This document shows, in pieces, positions 7,055-14,665 of a stretch of DNA of 27,809 bases. Both the position numbers and the translations under genes were made by a program. The notes beneath the pieces are model-generated. The model was not told where the DNA came from. It worked only from the letters and a program-made list of their open reading frames with translations, and made no database searches. The stretch is from Bacillota bacterium (GTDB taxonomy: Bacteria; Bacillota; Clostridia; Christensenellales; SZUA-584): NCBI GenBank assembly GCA_023436525.1, contig JAEZIW010000157.1, positions 1 through 27,809 on the forward strand. Reading direction: 5' to 3'. Numbering within the stretch: position 1 is the first letter of the stretch; each line of letters begins with the position of its first letter.

Positions 7055-7270
7055 GCAAAAAGCGGAGTCTCCCCCGCTCTTTACTATATATTGATCCGAA
7101 AAGGCACGTAAGCAAATAAAATACCGACCCGTTTCTCAAGGCAGCGGAACCGTCGCCGCTGCACCGATAGCCTTAGACTTAAAGCTTTGGCCCTTTGTCT
7201 TTCGGCATAGGTTTTCGTTTCTTTGAATCTTAAGCTTGTCACTTATGTGAACGTTTGTGCATTCAATTTG
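7055..7270 (-). ncRNA. Candidate riboswitch or small RNA with its own terminator
   Basis: A near-consensus promoter points into this region and an intrinsic terminator ends it, defining an RNA of about 210 nt. The core (about 7205-7133) contains AAAACC, a stem capped by GAAA, CAAAGC, then GTCTAAGG, followed by the hairpin GCAGCGG-N8-CCGCTGC. The order AAACC / GAAA loop / CAAAGC / YCTAAGG resembles the cyclic-di-GMP-I riboswitch core, but the usual GGACG before CAAAG and the standard tetraloop-receptor hairpin are not clear. An alternative fold pairs AGAC-AAAG with CTTT-AA-GTCT. It may instead be a free small RNA. A terminator inside a leader fits a riboswitch for the downstream beta-CASP operon. 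Confidence 0.4.
7057..7083 (-). terminator. Intrinsic terminator of the leader RNA
   Basis: On the minus strand AGCGGGG-GAGA-CTCCGCT (7078-7061) forms a seven-pair stem, with one G-T pair, capped by a GNRA loop. It is followed by a T-run (7061-7057). A further small hairpin GTGGC-TAC-GCCAC lies just beyond at 7039-7051. Confidence 0.7.
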
Positions 7271-7275
7271 AACGT

Positions 7276-7305
7276 ATTATAATGCGGTGACAGCGTGACT
7301 GTCAA
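7276..7305 (-). promoter_or_regulatory. Near-consensus minus-strand promoter in front of the leader RNA
   Basis: TTGACA (7305-7300), 18 bases and TATAAT (7281-7276) match both vegetative hexamers perfectly. The promoter begins only three bases past the stop codon of the chorismate-mutase-like gene. It reads into 400 bases of gene-free sequence and then the beta-CASP gene, so it should make an abundant RNA. Confidence 0.8.
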
Positions 7306-7307
7306 GC

Positions 7308-7595
7308 TCAGCAAACGCACTGCTTTTTGAGCAGTCGCAGCAGCCGACGTTGGTGCTTCATAGACGCGCACAGCATCAGCTTGATCAATTCTTCCGTATA
7401 CGCAATGTTGCTAATATCGCAGGCGTAGCTGGTGGCCTTGTCTGCCGCCTGAGCGCCCATGGCCTTCGCTTCGCGCCTCAGCTCGCGCTTTGTCATATCA
7501 GCCATCGCCTTCTCGGCAACAGCCATGCGCTGTTCAAACAGCGCCACAATCTTTTGGTCCAGCGCGTCCAAACGCTGCGTGTATTTTTCATCCAT
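7308..7595 (-). CDS. Small helical protein resembling chorismate mutase type II
   Basis: A 95-residue, all-helical protein. The first 35 residues (RLDALDQKIVALFEQRMAVAE) follow the AroQ pattern L-x-x-x-D-x-x-[IL]-x-x-L-x-x-x-R, with R8 and R23 where AroQ enzymes keep substrate-binding arginines. The end (YTEELIKLMLCASMKHQRRLL) resembles the last AroQ helix. The middle is divergent and the Lys/Asp/Arg set cannot all be placed, so it may be a non-catalytic relative. An AAGGAG site 8 bases upstream supports the start. It follows the ArsR gene by 45 bases on the same strand, probably on one transcript. No aromatic-pathway genes are nearby. Confidence 0.6.
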   Translation of the reverse strand: MDEKYTQRLDALDQKIVALFEQRMAVAEKAMADMTKRELRREAKAMGAQAADKATSYACDISNIAYTEELIKLMLCASMKHQRRLLRLLKKQCVC

Positions 7596-7640
7596 CGTCC
7601 TGACTCCTTACAGCGTTAGTCTGTGCGGAGCGGGCGCGTG

Positions 7641-7961
7641 TTATTTATGGCGGCAATGCTCCTGCGCCGCGTCGAGCAGCATTGAAACATGCGCATCATC
7701 CAAGGTGTAGTAAATGTTCTTGCCGTCCTTCACGTAGCGCACAAGGCGCTGGCGGCGCATAATGCCGAGCTGATGCGATACAGCCGATACTGTTTTTGAA
7801 AGAGCTTCGGCGATATGCCCCACGCACATCTCCTTGTCTTTGAGCAGAGTGAGTATACGAATACGATCGGGGTCGCCAAAAACCTTTAAAAACTCGGCAA
7901 GCTGCTTTGCATCCTCAATATCCATCGGGCTATATTCCGCGCCATCAGTGCATCTTTGCAT
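7641..7961 (-). CDS. ArsR/SmtB family metal-sensing repressor
   Basis: A winged-helix repressor of about 106 residues, with LKVFGDPDRIRILTLL and the recognition helix SKTVSAVSHQLGIMR. Near the C-terminus the pattern D-x-H-x10-H-x2-H (LDDAHVSMLLDAAQEHCRHK) reproduces the alpha-5 zinc site of SmtB/CzrA sensors, so Zn(II) or a similar ion probably releases it from DNA. The arsenic-type CVC motif is replaced by CVG. The ATG at 7961 is preferred over an in-frame GTG at 7967, because GGGGGA lies 8 bases from the ATG but only 2 from the GTG. No efflux pump is adjacent; the chorismate-mutase-like gene follows, so the main target may be elsewhere. A promoter of good quality lies just upstream. Confidence 0.9.
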   Translation of the reverse strand: MQRCTDGAEYSPMDIEDAKQLAEFLKVFGDPDRIRILTLLKDKEMCVGHIAEALSKTVSAVSHQLGIMRRQRLVRYVKDGKNIYYTLDDAHVSMLLDAAQEHCRHK

Positions 7962-7980
7962 AATCACCGTCCCCCAAGAG

Positions 7981-8009
7981 AATGTACCGCGATTTCACAA
8001 GGTTGTCAA
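7981..8009 (-). promoter_or_regulatory. Promoter of the arsR gene
   Basis: TTGACA (8009-8004), a 17-base spacer and TACATT (7986-7981) on the minus strand. The predicted start point lies close to the ribosome site, giving a very short leader. I do not see an obvious 12-2-12 SmtB-type operator here. Confidence 0.6.
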
Positions 8010-8122
8010 TGTTGCCGTCATTTATGCTTTGGTGTATAATTCAAAAAACTCATTTTTTATTTTCTTTATAAAATGGCTGATCCATAAATGTTAATATCAG
8101 CCAGAACAAAGTGAGGAACAGT

Positions 8123-8506
8123 ATGCCGCTAGTTCGAATTGAAATCATCAAAGGCCATCTACCGACTTATAAAAAAGAACTGATGCAGGCCGTCCACGAC
8201 GCCCTTGTCGCTTCTTTGGGCATTGAAGACGATGATCGGTTTCAGCGGCTTTACGAATTGGAAGCAGATTGCTTTGAGCGCAGAAATGCCAAGACAGACC
8301 GGTTTACTTTGATAGAATTGATGCTGCTGCCCGGCAGAAGCAAGGAGCTTAAAAAGGCTGTGATTGAGCAGGCGACCCGGCTGCTAGGAGAACGGCTTGA
8401 TATTGCCCCCACAGACATACTGATCATCATGCTTGAGCCGCCGCTTGAGAATTGGGGCTTATATGGAAAGCAGGCAAGCAACCTTGACCTGAAATATCAG
8501 CGATAA
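8123..8506 (+). CDS. Tautomerase family protein (4-oxalocrotonate tautomerase superfamily)
   Basis: The ATG at 8123 gives a 127-residue protein beginning M-P-L-V-R-I-E-I. Removal of the initiator Met would expose the catalytic N-terminal proline of this superfamily. This, plus GTGAGGA as the ribosome site, is why I prefer it to the in-frame GTG at 8111. The length and the sequence (YELEADCFERR, TLIELMLLPGRSKELKKAVIEQ, PTDILIIMLEPPLENWGLYGKQAS) match the longer, YdcE/Tautomerase_3-like group. Such enzymes tautomerise or dehalogenate small 2-oxo or phenylpyruvate-like acids; the substrate here is unknown. It is a single-gene unit with a terminator region 95 bases downstream. Confidence 0.88.
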   Translation: MPLVRIEIIKGHLPTYKKELMQAVHDALVASLGIEDDDRFQRLYELEADCFERRNAKTDRFTLIELMLLPGRSKELKKAVIEQATRLLGERLDIAPTDILIIMLEPPLENWGLYGKQASNLDLKYQR

Positions 8507-8596
8507 TTCAATTGTTGCCCATGCTTGCATATTCATCTGTAGGAGCCGCTCTTTTAGACCCATGCGCTGCTCTTATGTCATCATTAATCGGTGATA

Positions 8597-8634
8597 TAAA
8601 AGAGCCGCTCTGCTCAGCAAAGCGGCTCTCATGT
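8597..8634. terminator. Bidirectional terminator between tautomerase and PASTA genes
   Basis: AGAGCCGCT (8601-8609) and AGCGGCTCT (8621-8629) form a nine-pair stem with an 11-base loop. The minus-strand reading is followed by TTTTATAT and best serves the PASTA operon. The plus-strand side has a weaker T-rich tail. Confidence 0.8.
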
Positions 8635-8638
8635 TTCT

Positions 8639-10312
8639 TTACGGTGTCGGCCCGCTCATTTTCAGCGTGAGCACACTACCCGCCGGAACTGTTGACGAAG
8701 CCGCCAATGACTGCGTGGTAACCGTTCCTTCTTCCACTCCGCCCTCAAACACAATATCAAGCTGGCTTAAATAAGCTTTTGCTTCTTGTGCCGTTTTGCC
8801 AACAAGGGGGGGCACTGTTACCGTCGATATCGATTTGTAAAGCAACGTGATTTTTGTCCCTTCGCTCGTCTCGGCGCCCGGCGCAATGCTCTGGCTCCAT
8901 ACCTCGCCCGGCAACACGCCGCCCGAATTGTCCTCCACGAACACCGGAATCAGCCCCGCAGCTTCACACAATGCAATGGCCTTTTCGCGCGTGATGGCGT
9001 TGTTGTAATTCCAATCCAGCGGGCCTGTCAAATCAGGCACGTAGACCACCCTGCCCGCCGAAACCGTGATGTTGATCGTCGCTTTGTAGCCCACAGAGGT
9101 GTTCGCAACATCCTGAAAAATAATCTCACCGCGCGGCTTGCTGCTTTTTGACTCAGCGGCTTTAATCGTGATCTTCGCGCCCTGCTCATTGAGGCCTTTT
9201 GCCCATGTTTCTATCGCATCGCGCGTTTGCCCCACATAGCTCGCGACTACAATCTTATTGCCCAGCGAGAATTTGAGCTCAACCATATCACCCTTCTCAT
9301 ACACGGAGCCCGCTTCGATGCTCTGCGAAATCAAACGCCCCGCAGACGAGCTTGAATACTTCTCCGTAACGGTTATCGGCAGGCCAATTTCTGTGGCAAT
9401 CGTTATGGCCTGCTCCTTTGTGTATGCCGAGAAATCAGGCACGGTGATCATTTTGCCCTTGCTGATGACCAGTACGATTTCGCTGCCTATGGAGACAAGC
9501 TGATCTGCCTTCACGCTTTGCGACATGATGGTACCCGCAGGCACATAATCGTCGAACTCCTCTTGTATGGTCAGCGTTAAGCCGTTGGCCTTGGCAAAAG
9601 TAAAGCACTCCGCCAGCGACTTTGTTTTCAAATCAGGCACTTTAATGGTCGCCGCCGCTTCCTCCGGCCCTTTTGAAACCACCACAACAATGGACGAATC
9701 GCGCCGCACCTCACTGACAACAGTGGCATCGTTCACTGTGTAGCTGATCACATTTCCTTCGGGCACATCCGCGCTGTATTCGGCGGAAACGCGTACCTTT
9801 GTCATAAAGTTCTCTGCGGCCCACGCCTTCACCTCATCGGATGTCATCGATTTAAAATCCGGCAGAGGCACCGTTATGCTCAGATCGTGCCCGAGAGAAA
9901 CCGTCAGCGTCAGAAAACCTCCGCGTGAGACTTTTTGACCCACAGGAACATCCTGATCGATAACCTTTCCTTCCTCCACAGTGTCGCTGTATGCCTCTTT
10001 CTTAGACAGCATCACGCTGTTCTGATCCGCCCACAGCTTGGCATCGGTGTAGGTACGGCCTTTCAAATCAATCACCTGCACACCGCCGCCGCTGAAGACG
10101 ATAATCAGCACAACAATCAGAACGATGAGCGCCGCGCCGCCTGCAATCCAAGCGGGCTTGATACGCTTTTTGTTTTCCGGCGGTTTTGGCCCGCTGCTCT
10201 GGGGCTTTTTAAAGCCGCTTTTTTGCTCGTACTTAAACTTGCTCGGCGCAGCCGCAGCCTCTTCCTGTTGCTTGTTACCATAGTTGCTTAAAAAGCTGTT
10301 ATTGTCGCTCAT
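8639..10312 (-). CDS. Membrane-anchored protein with seven PASTA-like repeats and no kinase domain
   Basis: A 557-residue protein. Residues 1-52 form a cytoplasmic Gln/Ala/Lys/Pro-rich tail, 53-74 a membrane helix, and the remainder seven PASTA-type repeats outside the cell at about 78-142, 146-216, 222-287, 288-352, 353-421, 422-494 and 497-554. Several open with a V-P-D-[FL] strand and close with V-x-V-S-x-G, as in Stk1/PrkC and PBP2x. PASTA modules recognise uncrosslinked peptidoglycan or muropeptides. The Ser/Thr kinase normally attached to them is absent. It is the last gene of a tight operon behind an ABC ATPase and a large-ectodomain permease, with only 13 bases to the permease stop. 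It may therefore be a wall-sensing partner of that transporter. AGAGGGA precedes the ATG. Confidence 0.9.
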   Translation of the reverse strand: MSDNNSFLSNYGNKQQEEAAAAPSKFKYEQKSGFKKPQSSGPKPPENKKRIKPAWIAGGAALIVLIVVLIIVFSGGGVQVIDLKGRTYTDAKLWADQNSVMLSKKEAYSDTVEEGKVIDQDVPVGQKVSRGGFLTLTVSLGHDLSITVPLPDFKSMTSDEVKAWAAENFMTKVRVSAEYSADVPEGNVISYTVNDATVVSEVRRDSSIVVVVSKGPEEAAATIKVPDLKTKSLAECFTFAKANGLTLTIQEEFDDYVPAGTIMSQSVKADQLVSIGSEIVLVISKGKMITVPDFSAYTKEQAITIATEIGLPITVTEKYSSSSAGRLISQSIEAGSVYEKGDMVELKFSLGNKIVVASYVGQTRDAIETWAKGLNEQGAKITIKAAESKSSKPRGEIIFQDVANTSVGYKATINITVSAGRVVYVPDLTGPLDWNYNNAITREKAIALCEAAGLIPVFVEDNSGGVLPGEVWSQSIAPGAETSEGTKITLLYKSISTVTVPPLVGKTAQEAKAYLSQLDIVFEGGVEEGTVTTQSLAASSTVPAGSVLTLKMSGPTP

Positions 10313-10325
10313 GTTCGTTCCCTCT

Positions 10326-12212
10326 TTAGTTTGTTATATCTTTTTTCTTGAATACCCACACAGCTATCAGCATACAAATCGCCGATATGGCTAACATCAG
10401 CCCGATACCGTACTCAAGGCTGATCGGCGCACCGAACTGCATCAAACGGTTAACCGACGATGTCTCCACAAAGAATGACGATATCTGTACATACGGCAAC
10501 GGTGTGTATGCCACCCAATCCGGCATTGCCGAGGACATGTAGCTATGATCGATAAACATGCCCACTGCGATAAAGCAGCCGATAAAGCAGACGATCGGCA
10601 CCGATATGGCAACCGCGATATTCTTAACCACCGTTGAGAGCATAAACGCCACGCAATACCCAAACAGAATGGGGATGATGCAGGCGAGGAACTTCGGCAG
10701 GAAATACCCGAAGAATCCGACTTGGCCGCCAACCGAGAAGTTGGGGTTGGCATAGTCAGCAAAACTGAACAATATGCCGTTTAATATCATGTTAATCAAG
10801 AAACCGACAATATATACCGCCAAGCTGATCGCAAGCCCTGCCGTGAATTTTGACATCAGTATTTTTATGCGCGTTTTCGGCCGGATAATCAGCAGACGGA
10901 TGGTGCCAAACTGGAACTCACTGGCGATGAGCCAGCCGCCGATAACCACAGCGAGCAGCGACACGAACATCGAGTAGTAAAGGAAGTTGAACGTTTGGCT
11001 TCTCGCGCCCTTAGGTACAAACGACATATCCGGTTTGCCCTGCTCCAGCGATTGTTCCGCAATGATCACATTGGTGTTGCACTTGTCAATCTGTTTTTGT
11101 GTCGCTGTCACGTAAGCGGGGTACGTTTTGTACTGCTGCTTCAAATACTGGTATTCGTTGCTGTTGAACTGCTTTTCCGTCACAATCTTTGTGTACATCA
11201 GCTGGCTTTTGTTGTCCTGCTTGCTGTTGATGGCTGCATCCTGCCATGTCCCATCGCCAGGAATGATGTTGTTGGCCAGTCTGTACTGCAGCATTGGAAT
11301 CGCCACTTCGGTGATGATCTGCGACGACTGGTTGGTCTGATCAATGTTGGTCTGCATGCTGTCGATCTGGTTCTGCAGATTCTCAATTTTGCTTGTCTGC
11401 TGGGCAAGCAGCTCACTATCCGCGTTCTGGCCGACCATATCGTTATAATCCTGCTCGGCCTGCGCCTTTTGAGATTCCAAATCGGCCATCGAGTCTTTAA
11501 AGGTTTCAATCTGCTTGTTGTTGTCTTCTATGGCTTTGTTCTGCTGTTCAATGGAAATATCCACGTACTGAGCGAAATCGCCGTTGTCCACAACCTGATA
11601 GATTTTGTCTAAAAAGCTCTGTGCCTCTTCAATGGCTGTCTGGCGCTGCGCGTCGGTAATGTTGATGTATTTGGTTTCAAACGTTGCGTCATCAATGCCG
11701 CGGCGCCAGCCCAATGCTTCTTTAAGTATATCCACATCCACGGTATTATGCTCGTAAATGAAAATATCATAAAGCTTTTCAGAGCCGTACCACGCCATTT
11801 GAGCGCGATAGTCTTCATATGTTTTAACCACCTTCGCGAAACGCAGGTAATAATCATAATCCATTTGGCCCATTTCCATCACAAGGTCGTACGCTTCGGG
11901 GTGCTGAAAGTTAGAAACGTCTATATAGCTTTTCTCATCTTCAAACTGCTTGATATTCCAGTAAAACGGGTTGTCCGGCTCAATGGTAACGCCGTCAACC
12001 GTGATCGACTCTTGATTCATATCGCCGCCGTAATACGATTTTGCGTCAAGGCTGCTGCTCAAGAAACCCACGGTTTGCGTGGCATCGCCCGAAACCGCGC
12101 TGACAACCGGCATAGCGATGCTCATCAGCAATATCAGTATACCGAGAATCAGCAGAAATTTCGATTTCAGTGTGTTTTTTATTTCAATTAAGGTCAGTTT
12201 AATAAAATCCAT
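10326..12212 (-). CDS. ABC transporter permease with large coiled-coil ectodomain
   Basis: A 628-residue ABC-2-type permease. TM1 is at about 18-40; then comes an external region of about 365 residues (41-407), and five further helices at 408-430, 455-482, 503-525, 531-553 and 600-621. The ectodomain is acidic and Tyr-rich in its first half and carries a Gln/Asn-rich coiled coil at about 220-296 (IEQQNKAIEDNNKQIETF and following heptads). This insertion is much larger than in ordinary drug or bacitracin exporters and suggests a periplasm-spanning or partner-binding arm. AGGAGA precedes the ATG. It lies between its ATPase (15 bases upstream) and the PASTA protein (13 bases downstream). Export of an envelope substrate or mechanical signalling to wall enzymes are both possible; the substrate is unknown. 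Confidence 0.88.
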   Translation of the reverse strand: MDFIKLTLIEIKNTLKSKFLLILGILILLMSIAMPVVSAVSGDATQTVGFLSSSLDAKSYYGGDMNQESITVDGVTIEPDNPFYWNIKQFEDEKSYIDVSNFQHPEAYDLVMEMGQMDYDYYLRFAKVVKTYEDYRAQMAWYGSEKLYDIFIYEHNTVDVDILKEALGWRRGIDDATFETKYINITDAQRQTAIEEAQSFLDKIYQVVDNGDFAQYVDISIEQQNKAIEDNNKQIETFKDSMADLESQKAQAEQDYNDMVGQNADSELLAQQTSKIENLQNQIDSMQTNIDQTNQSSQIITEVAIPMLQYRLANNIIPGDGTWQDAAINSKQDNKSQLMYTKIVTEKQFNSNEYQYLKQQYKTYPAYVTATQKQIDKCNTNVIIAEQSLEQGKPDMSFVPKGARSQTFNFLYYSMFVSLLAVVIGGWLIASEFQFGTIRLLIIRPKTRIKILMSKFTAGLAISLAVYIVGFLINMILNGILFSFADYANPNFSVGGQVGFFGYFLPKFLACIIPILFGYCVAFMLSTVVKNIAVAISVPIVCFIGCFIAVGMFIDHSYMSSAMPDWVAYTPLPYVQISSFFVETSSVNRLMQFGAPISLEYGIGLMLAISAICMLIAVWVFKKKDITN

Positions 12213-12227
12213 TTTTACACTCTCCTT

Positions 12228-13151
12228 TTATCTGATCTGCGTCTTGGTGCCGGTCGTCATCGAGATGAAATCTTGTTCGAGCGTTCTTTGCGTCTGGTTA
12301 ACGGCATAGATATCAATGTCCATTTTCACCAGTGTGCGAATCAGCTCCGGAATCTGGTCACGTTTCATGACAACGGTCACGCCGCCGTTTGCCAGCTCGC
12401 AGTTCGCTTCAAGGCTCTTAAAGTAATCGTAAGTCTTATCCTTGTTGTTTGTCACAAAGCTGTAGCTGTAGATTTCCTCGTCGTCTGATTCCTTCACCTG
12501 CTCGATGGTTTTTTCACCGATGATCACACCATTGTCAATGATGTATATCCGGTCACACATCAGCTCCATTTCCGAGAGCAGATGGCTCGAGATAAACACG
12601 CCGACATCAGCTTTTTTTGAGAGGTATTTTAATAAGTCTCTGAGTTCTTTGATACCGATGGGGTCAAGGCCGTTTGTGGGCTCGTCCAGCACAAGAAGGC
12701 TTGGGCGGTGCAGCAGCGCTTGTGCGATGCCGACACGCTGTCTCATACCGAGCGAGTAGTTTTTGACCTTATCGCCGATACGCTCCTTCATTTTAACAAG
12801 CTCAACGACCTCGTCGATCTGCTGTGTTTGGTCGCCGTCGTACATAGAGGCAAAGTACTCAAGGTTTTGCCTCCCTGTCAGTCTCTTGTAAAGATCCGGG
12901 TTTTCAACGATACCGCCGGTGTTCTTCATTGCGTTCTCAAAATCTGTTTTAACATCGTGCCCTAATACGGATATATGCCCAGACGTGATGGAGAAAAGCC
13001 CCATGATCATCTTGATGGTTGTTGTTTTACCGGCGCCGTTCGGCCCCAAAAAACCAACGATCTCACCTGTGTTCACGGTTAAAGATATGTCGTCCAATAT
13101 CTTCTTCTTCTTTATCACCTTCGTCAGGCCTTCAATTTTTAAAAGCTCCAA
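12228..13151 (-). CDS. ABC transporter ATP-binding protein (BcrA/CcmA-like)
   Basis: A 307-residue nucleotide-binding subunit. The Walker A motif GPNGAGKTT is at 36-44, the signature appears as YSLGMRQR (about 132-139, the BcrA-type variant of LSGGQ), the Walker B is LLVLDEP (152-158), and the switch His is H190 in ISSHLLSEME. The last 80 residues form the usual accessory domain of ABC-2 exporters. The start is TTG at 13151, which has AAAGGA seven bases upstream; no in-frame ATG is better placed. It is the first gene of the three-gene operon with the ectodomain permease and the PASTA protein. No two-component system lies beside it, unlike BceAB-type bacitracin modules. Confidence 0.95.
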   Translation of the reverse strand: MELLKIEGLTKVIKKKKILDDISLTVNTGEIVGFLGPNGAGKTTTIKMIMGLFSITSGHISVLGHDVKTDFENAMKNTGGIVENPDLYKRLTGRQNLEYFASMYDGDQTQQIDEVVELVKMKERIGDKVKNYSLGMRQRVGIAQALLHRPSLLVLDEPTNGLDPIGIKELRDLLKYLSKKADVGVFISSHLLSEMELMCDRIYIIDNGVIIGEKTIEQVKESDDEEIYSYSFVTNNKDKTYDYFKSLEANCELANGGVTVVMKRDQIPELIRTLVKMDIDIYAVNQTQRTLEQDFISMTTGTKTQIR

Positions 13152-13349
13152 TGAAATATCCTTTCCCGCTCGTGCTGCGACAATATTATTTTAATATAAG
13201 ACGTACGAATAAACAAAAAGTTCCGCATCTTGGTTCATTATAATAAAAAAAAGAGAAAATGAATATACCCTTAACAAAAAATAAACAAATTATTACATTC
13301 CGGCTGGCTTACCTTTTCGTGAAATGTGTTTTATACCTTGCTGATCATA

Positions 13350-13409
13350 TTGTATCATATCGACCTATAAAGGCGATTCCCAGTATTCTGAAATTATGAT
13401 ATGATACAA
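13350..13409. promoter_or_regulatory. Inverted repeat and extended -10 promoter upstream of the acyltransferase
   Basis: TTGTATCATATC (13350-13361) and GATATGATACAA (13398-13409) are perfect 12-base arms centred 48 bp apart. The downstream arm contains an extended -10 (TG-A-TATGAT, 13397-13405) with a weak -35 TTCCCA (13377-13382) 17 bases before, giving a leader of about 28 bases. Looping by a regulator bound to both arms is possible. The rest of 13152-13349 is AT-rich, and I could not place the promoter of the ABC operon there with confidence. Confidence 0.5.
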
Positions 13410-13439
13410 ATCAAATAGTAATCTACATTAGGGGTATTT

Positions 13440-14561
13440 ATGGAAAAAAAGCGTCTGCTTTACATTGATAATCTTCGTCTGTTGATCATTGCATTCGTGG
13501 TAATACAGCACCTCGCCGTGACATACAGCGGCATGGGCAGCTGGTATTATATGGACGGCCGGCCGCTGGGTATTGCGCAAACGGCGGCGTTCGGGTTTTA
13601 TCAGTCGTTCACACAAGGCTATTTCATGGGCTTTTTGTTTTTGATCGCGGGCTATTTCATTCCGGGCGCGTACGATAAAAAGGGCTTTGGCAAATACATG
13701 AAGGATCGCTTCATACGGCTGATGGTTCCAGCTCTGTTTTATATGTTCATCATTAATCCGCTGATACTGTATTTTCAGCTCGGCGTTTACTGGATAACCC
13801 CCAAGCCCGGTTTCTTTGAATTTTTCGGCAGATATATGATAAGCGCAGAAGTGCTGAATGGCTCGGGGCCGCTTTGGTTCGTAATCGCGCTGTTCATATT
13901 TTCCGTTTTGTACGGCCTCTTCCGGCTTGTCAAAAATCCGCGGCCTGAGCGGTGGGCGTCCGCATCACCGCGCACAAGCAGCCTCGTGCTTTTGATACTG
14001 CTGATTGCCGTTTTTGCATTTTTGATTCGTATCGTGCAGCCGATCGGGACCAGTATTCTCAATATGCAGCTTTGTTACTTTGCGCAATACATCGTGCTTT
14101 TTATTGTCGGCATCGTCGCTTACCGCAGTGATTTGTTCTCGAAAATCAGCCTGAAGGCGGGCAAGCGATGGCTTTTTTCCGCGACTGTTCCCGGTTTCTT
14201 TGTTTGGTCGGCCATTATGCTGCTCTGCGGCGCGCAGAACGGCAACGTCGACTACAACGGCGGGCTGACCTTCGCCAGCGCGGCTTACGCGCTGTGGGAA
14301 TCGTTCACGGCTGTGGCCGTTTCGGCGGGGCTGATTGCGCTGTTCAGAGAAAAGTGCAACGCACAAGGTACGCTTATTAAAACACTGTCAGATAACGCCT
14401 TTGCGGTCTATGTGTTTCACACACCAATTATTATTGGGGTCGCGCAGCTTTTCGCACCGCTTGAGTGGCTGCCCATTTTTAAGTTCGCGCTGCTCGTTGT
14501 GATCTGCCTGCCGCTTGCTTTGCAACCACGCATATTGTTTTTCGGCGCATTCCGCTGCTGA
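13440..14561 (+). CDS. Acyltransferase family 3 membrane protein, apparent 3' frameshift
   Basis: A 373-residue, polytopic protein of the acyltransferase 3 (OatA/OafA-like) family. The N-terminus carries the family hallmarks: YIDNLRLLIIAFVVIQHLAV with the catalytic-type His near residue 24, a SGPLWFVIALF helix near 140-152, and about ten membrane helices. Such proteins transfer acyl groups from the cytoplasm onto surface sugars, peptidoglycan or glycolipids. AGGGG precedes the ATG. The last residues (LALQPRILFFGAFRC) do not look like a normal end. In another frame the same DNA reads HIVFRRIPLLKKIL up to a stop at 14573-14575, the expected basic tail after the last helix. One base therefore appears to be missing around 14505-14520. 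Only the final membrane segment is affected, so activity may survive. Confidence 0.85.
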   Translation: MEKKRLLYIDNLRLLIIAFVVIQHLAVTYSGMGSWYYMDGRPLGIAQTAAFGFYQSFTQGYFMGFLFLIAGYFIPGAYDKKGFGKYMKDRFIRLMVPALFYMFIINPLILYFQLGVYWITPKPGFFEFFGRYMISAEVLNGSGPLWFVIALFIFSVLYGLFRLVKNPRPERWASASPRTSSLVLLILLIAVFAFLIRIVQPIGTSILNMQLCYFAQYIVLFIVGIVAYRSDLFSKISLKAGKRWLFSATVPGFFVWSAIMLLCGAQNGNVDYNGGLTFASAAYALWESFTAVAVSAGLIALFREKCNAQGTLIKTLSDNAFAVYVFHTPIIIGVAQLFAPLEWLPIFKFALLVVICLPLALQPRILFFGAFRC

Positions 14562-14614
14562 AAAAGATATTGTGAGAAATTATCATCAATGCTTGTTTTC
14601 GTTTGGTTTTTGTG

Positions 14615-14643
14615 TTGACAACCCATAGTGATTATATTAGAAT
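14615..14643 (+). promoter_or_regulatory. Promoter of the tRNA-Arg gene
   Basis: TTGACA (14615-14620), a 17-base spacer and TAGAAT (14638-14643) lie about 20 bases before the tRNA 5' end. Confidence 0.7.
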
Positions 14644-14665
14644 GTTTAAGCGCTTAAAAAACCAA

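Noticed and set aside
6609..7139. Open frames of 75 and 84 codons on the minus strand in the leader region
   Set aside because: They run through predicted RNA stems and the nuclease start, lack good ribosome sites, and have no recognisable protein features.
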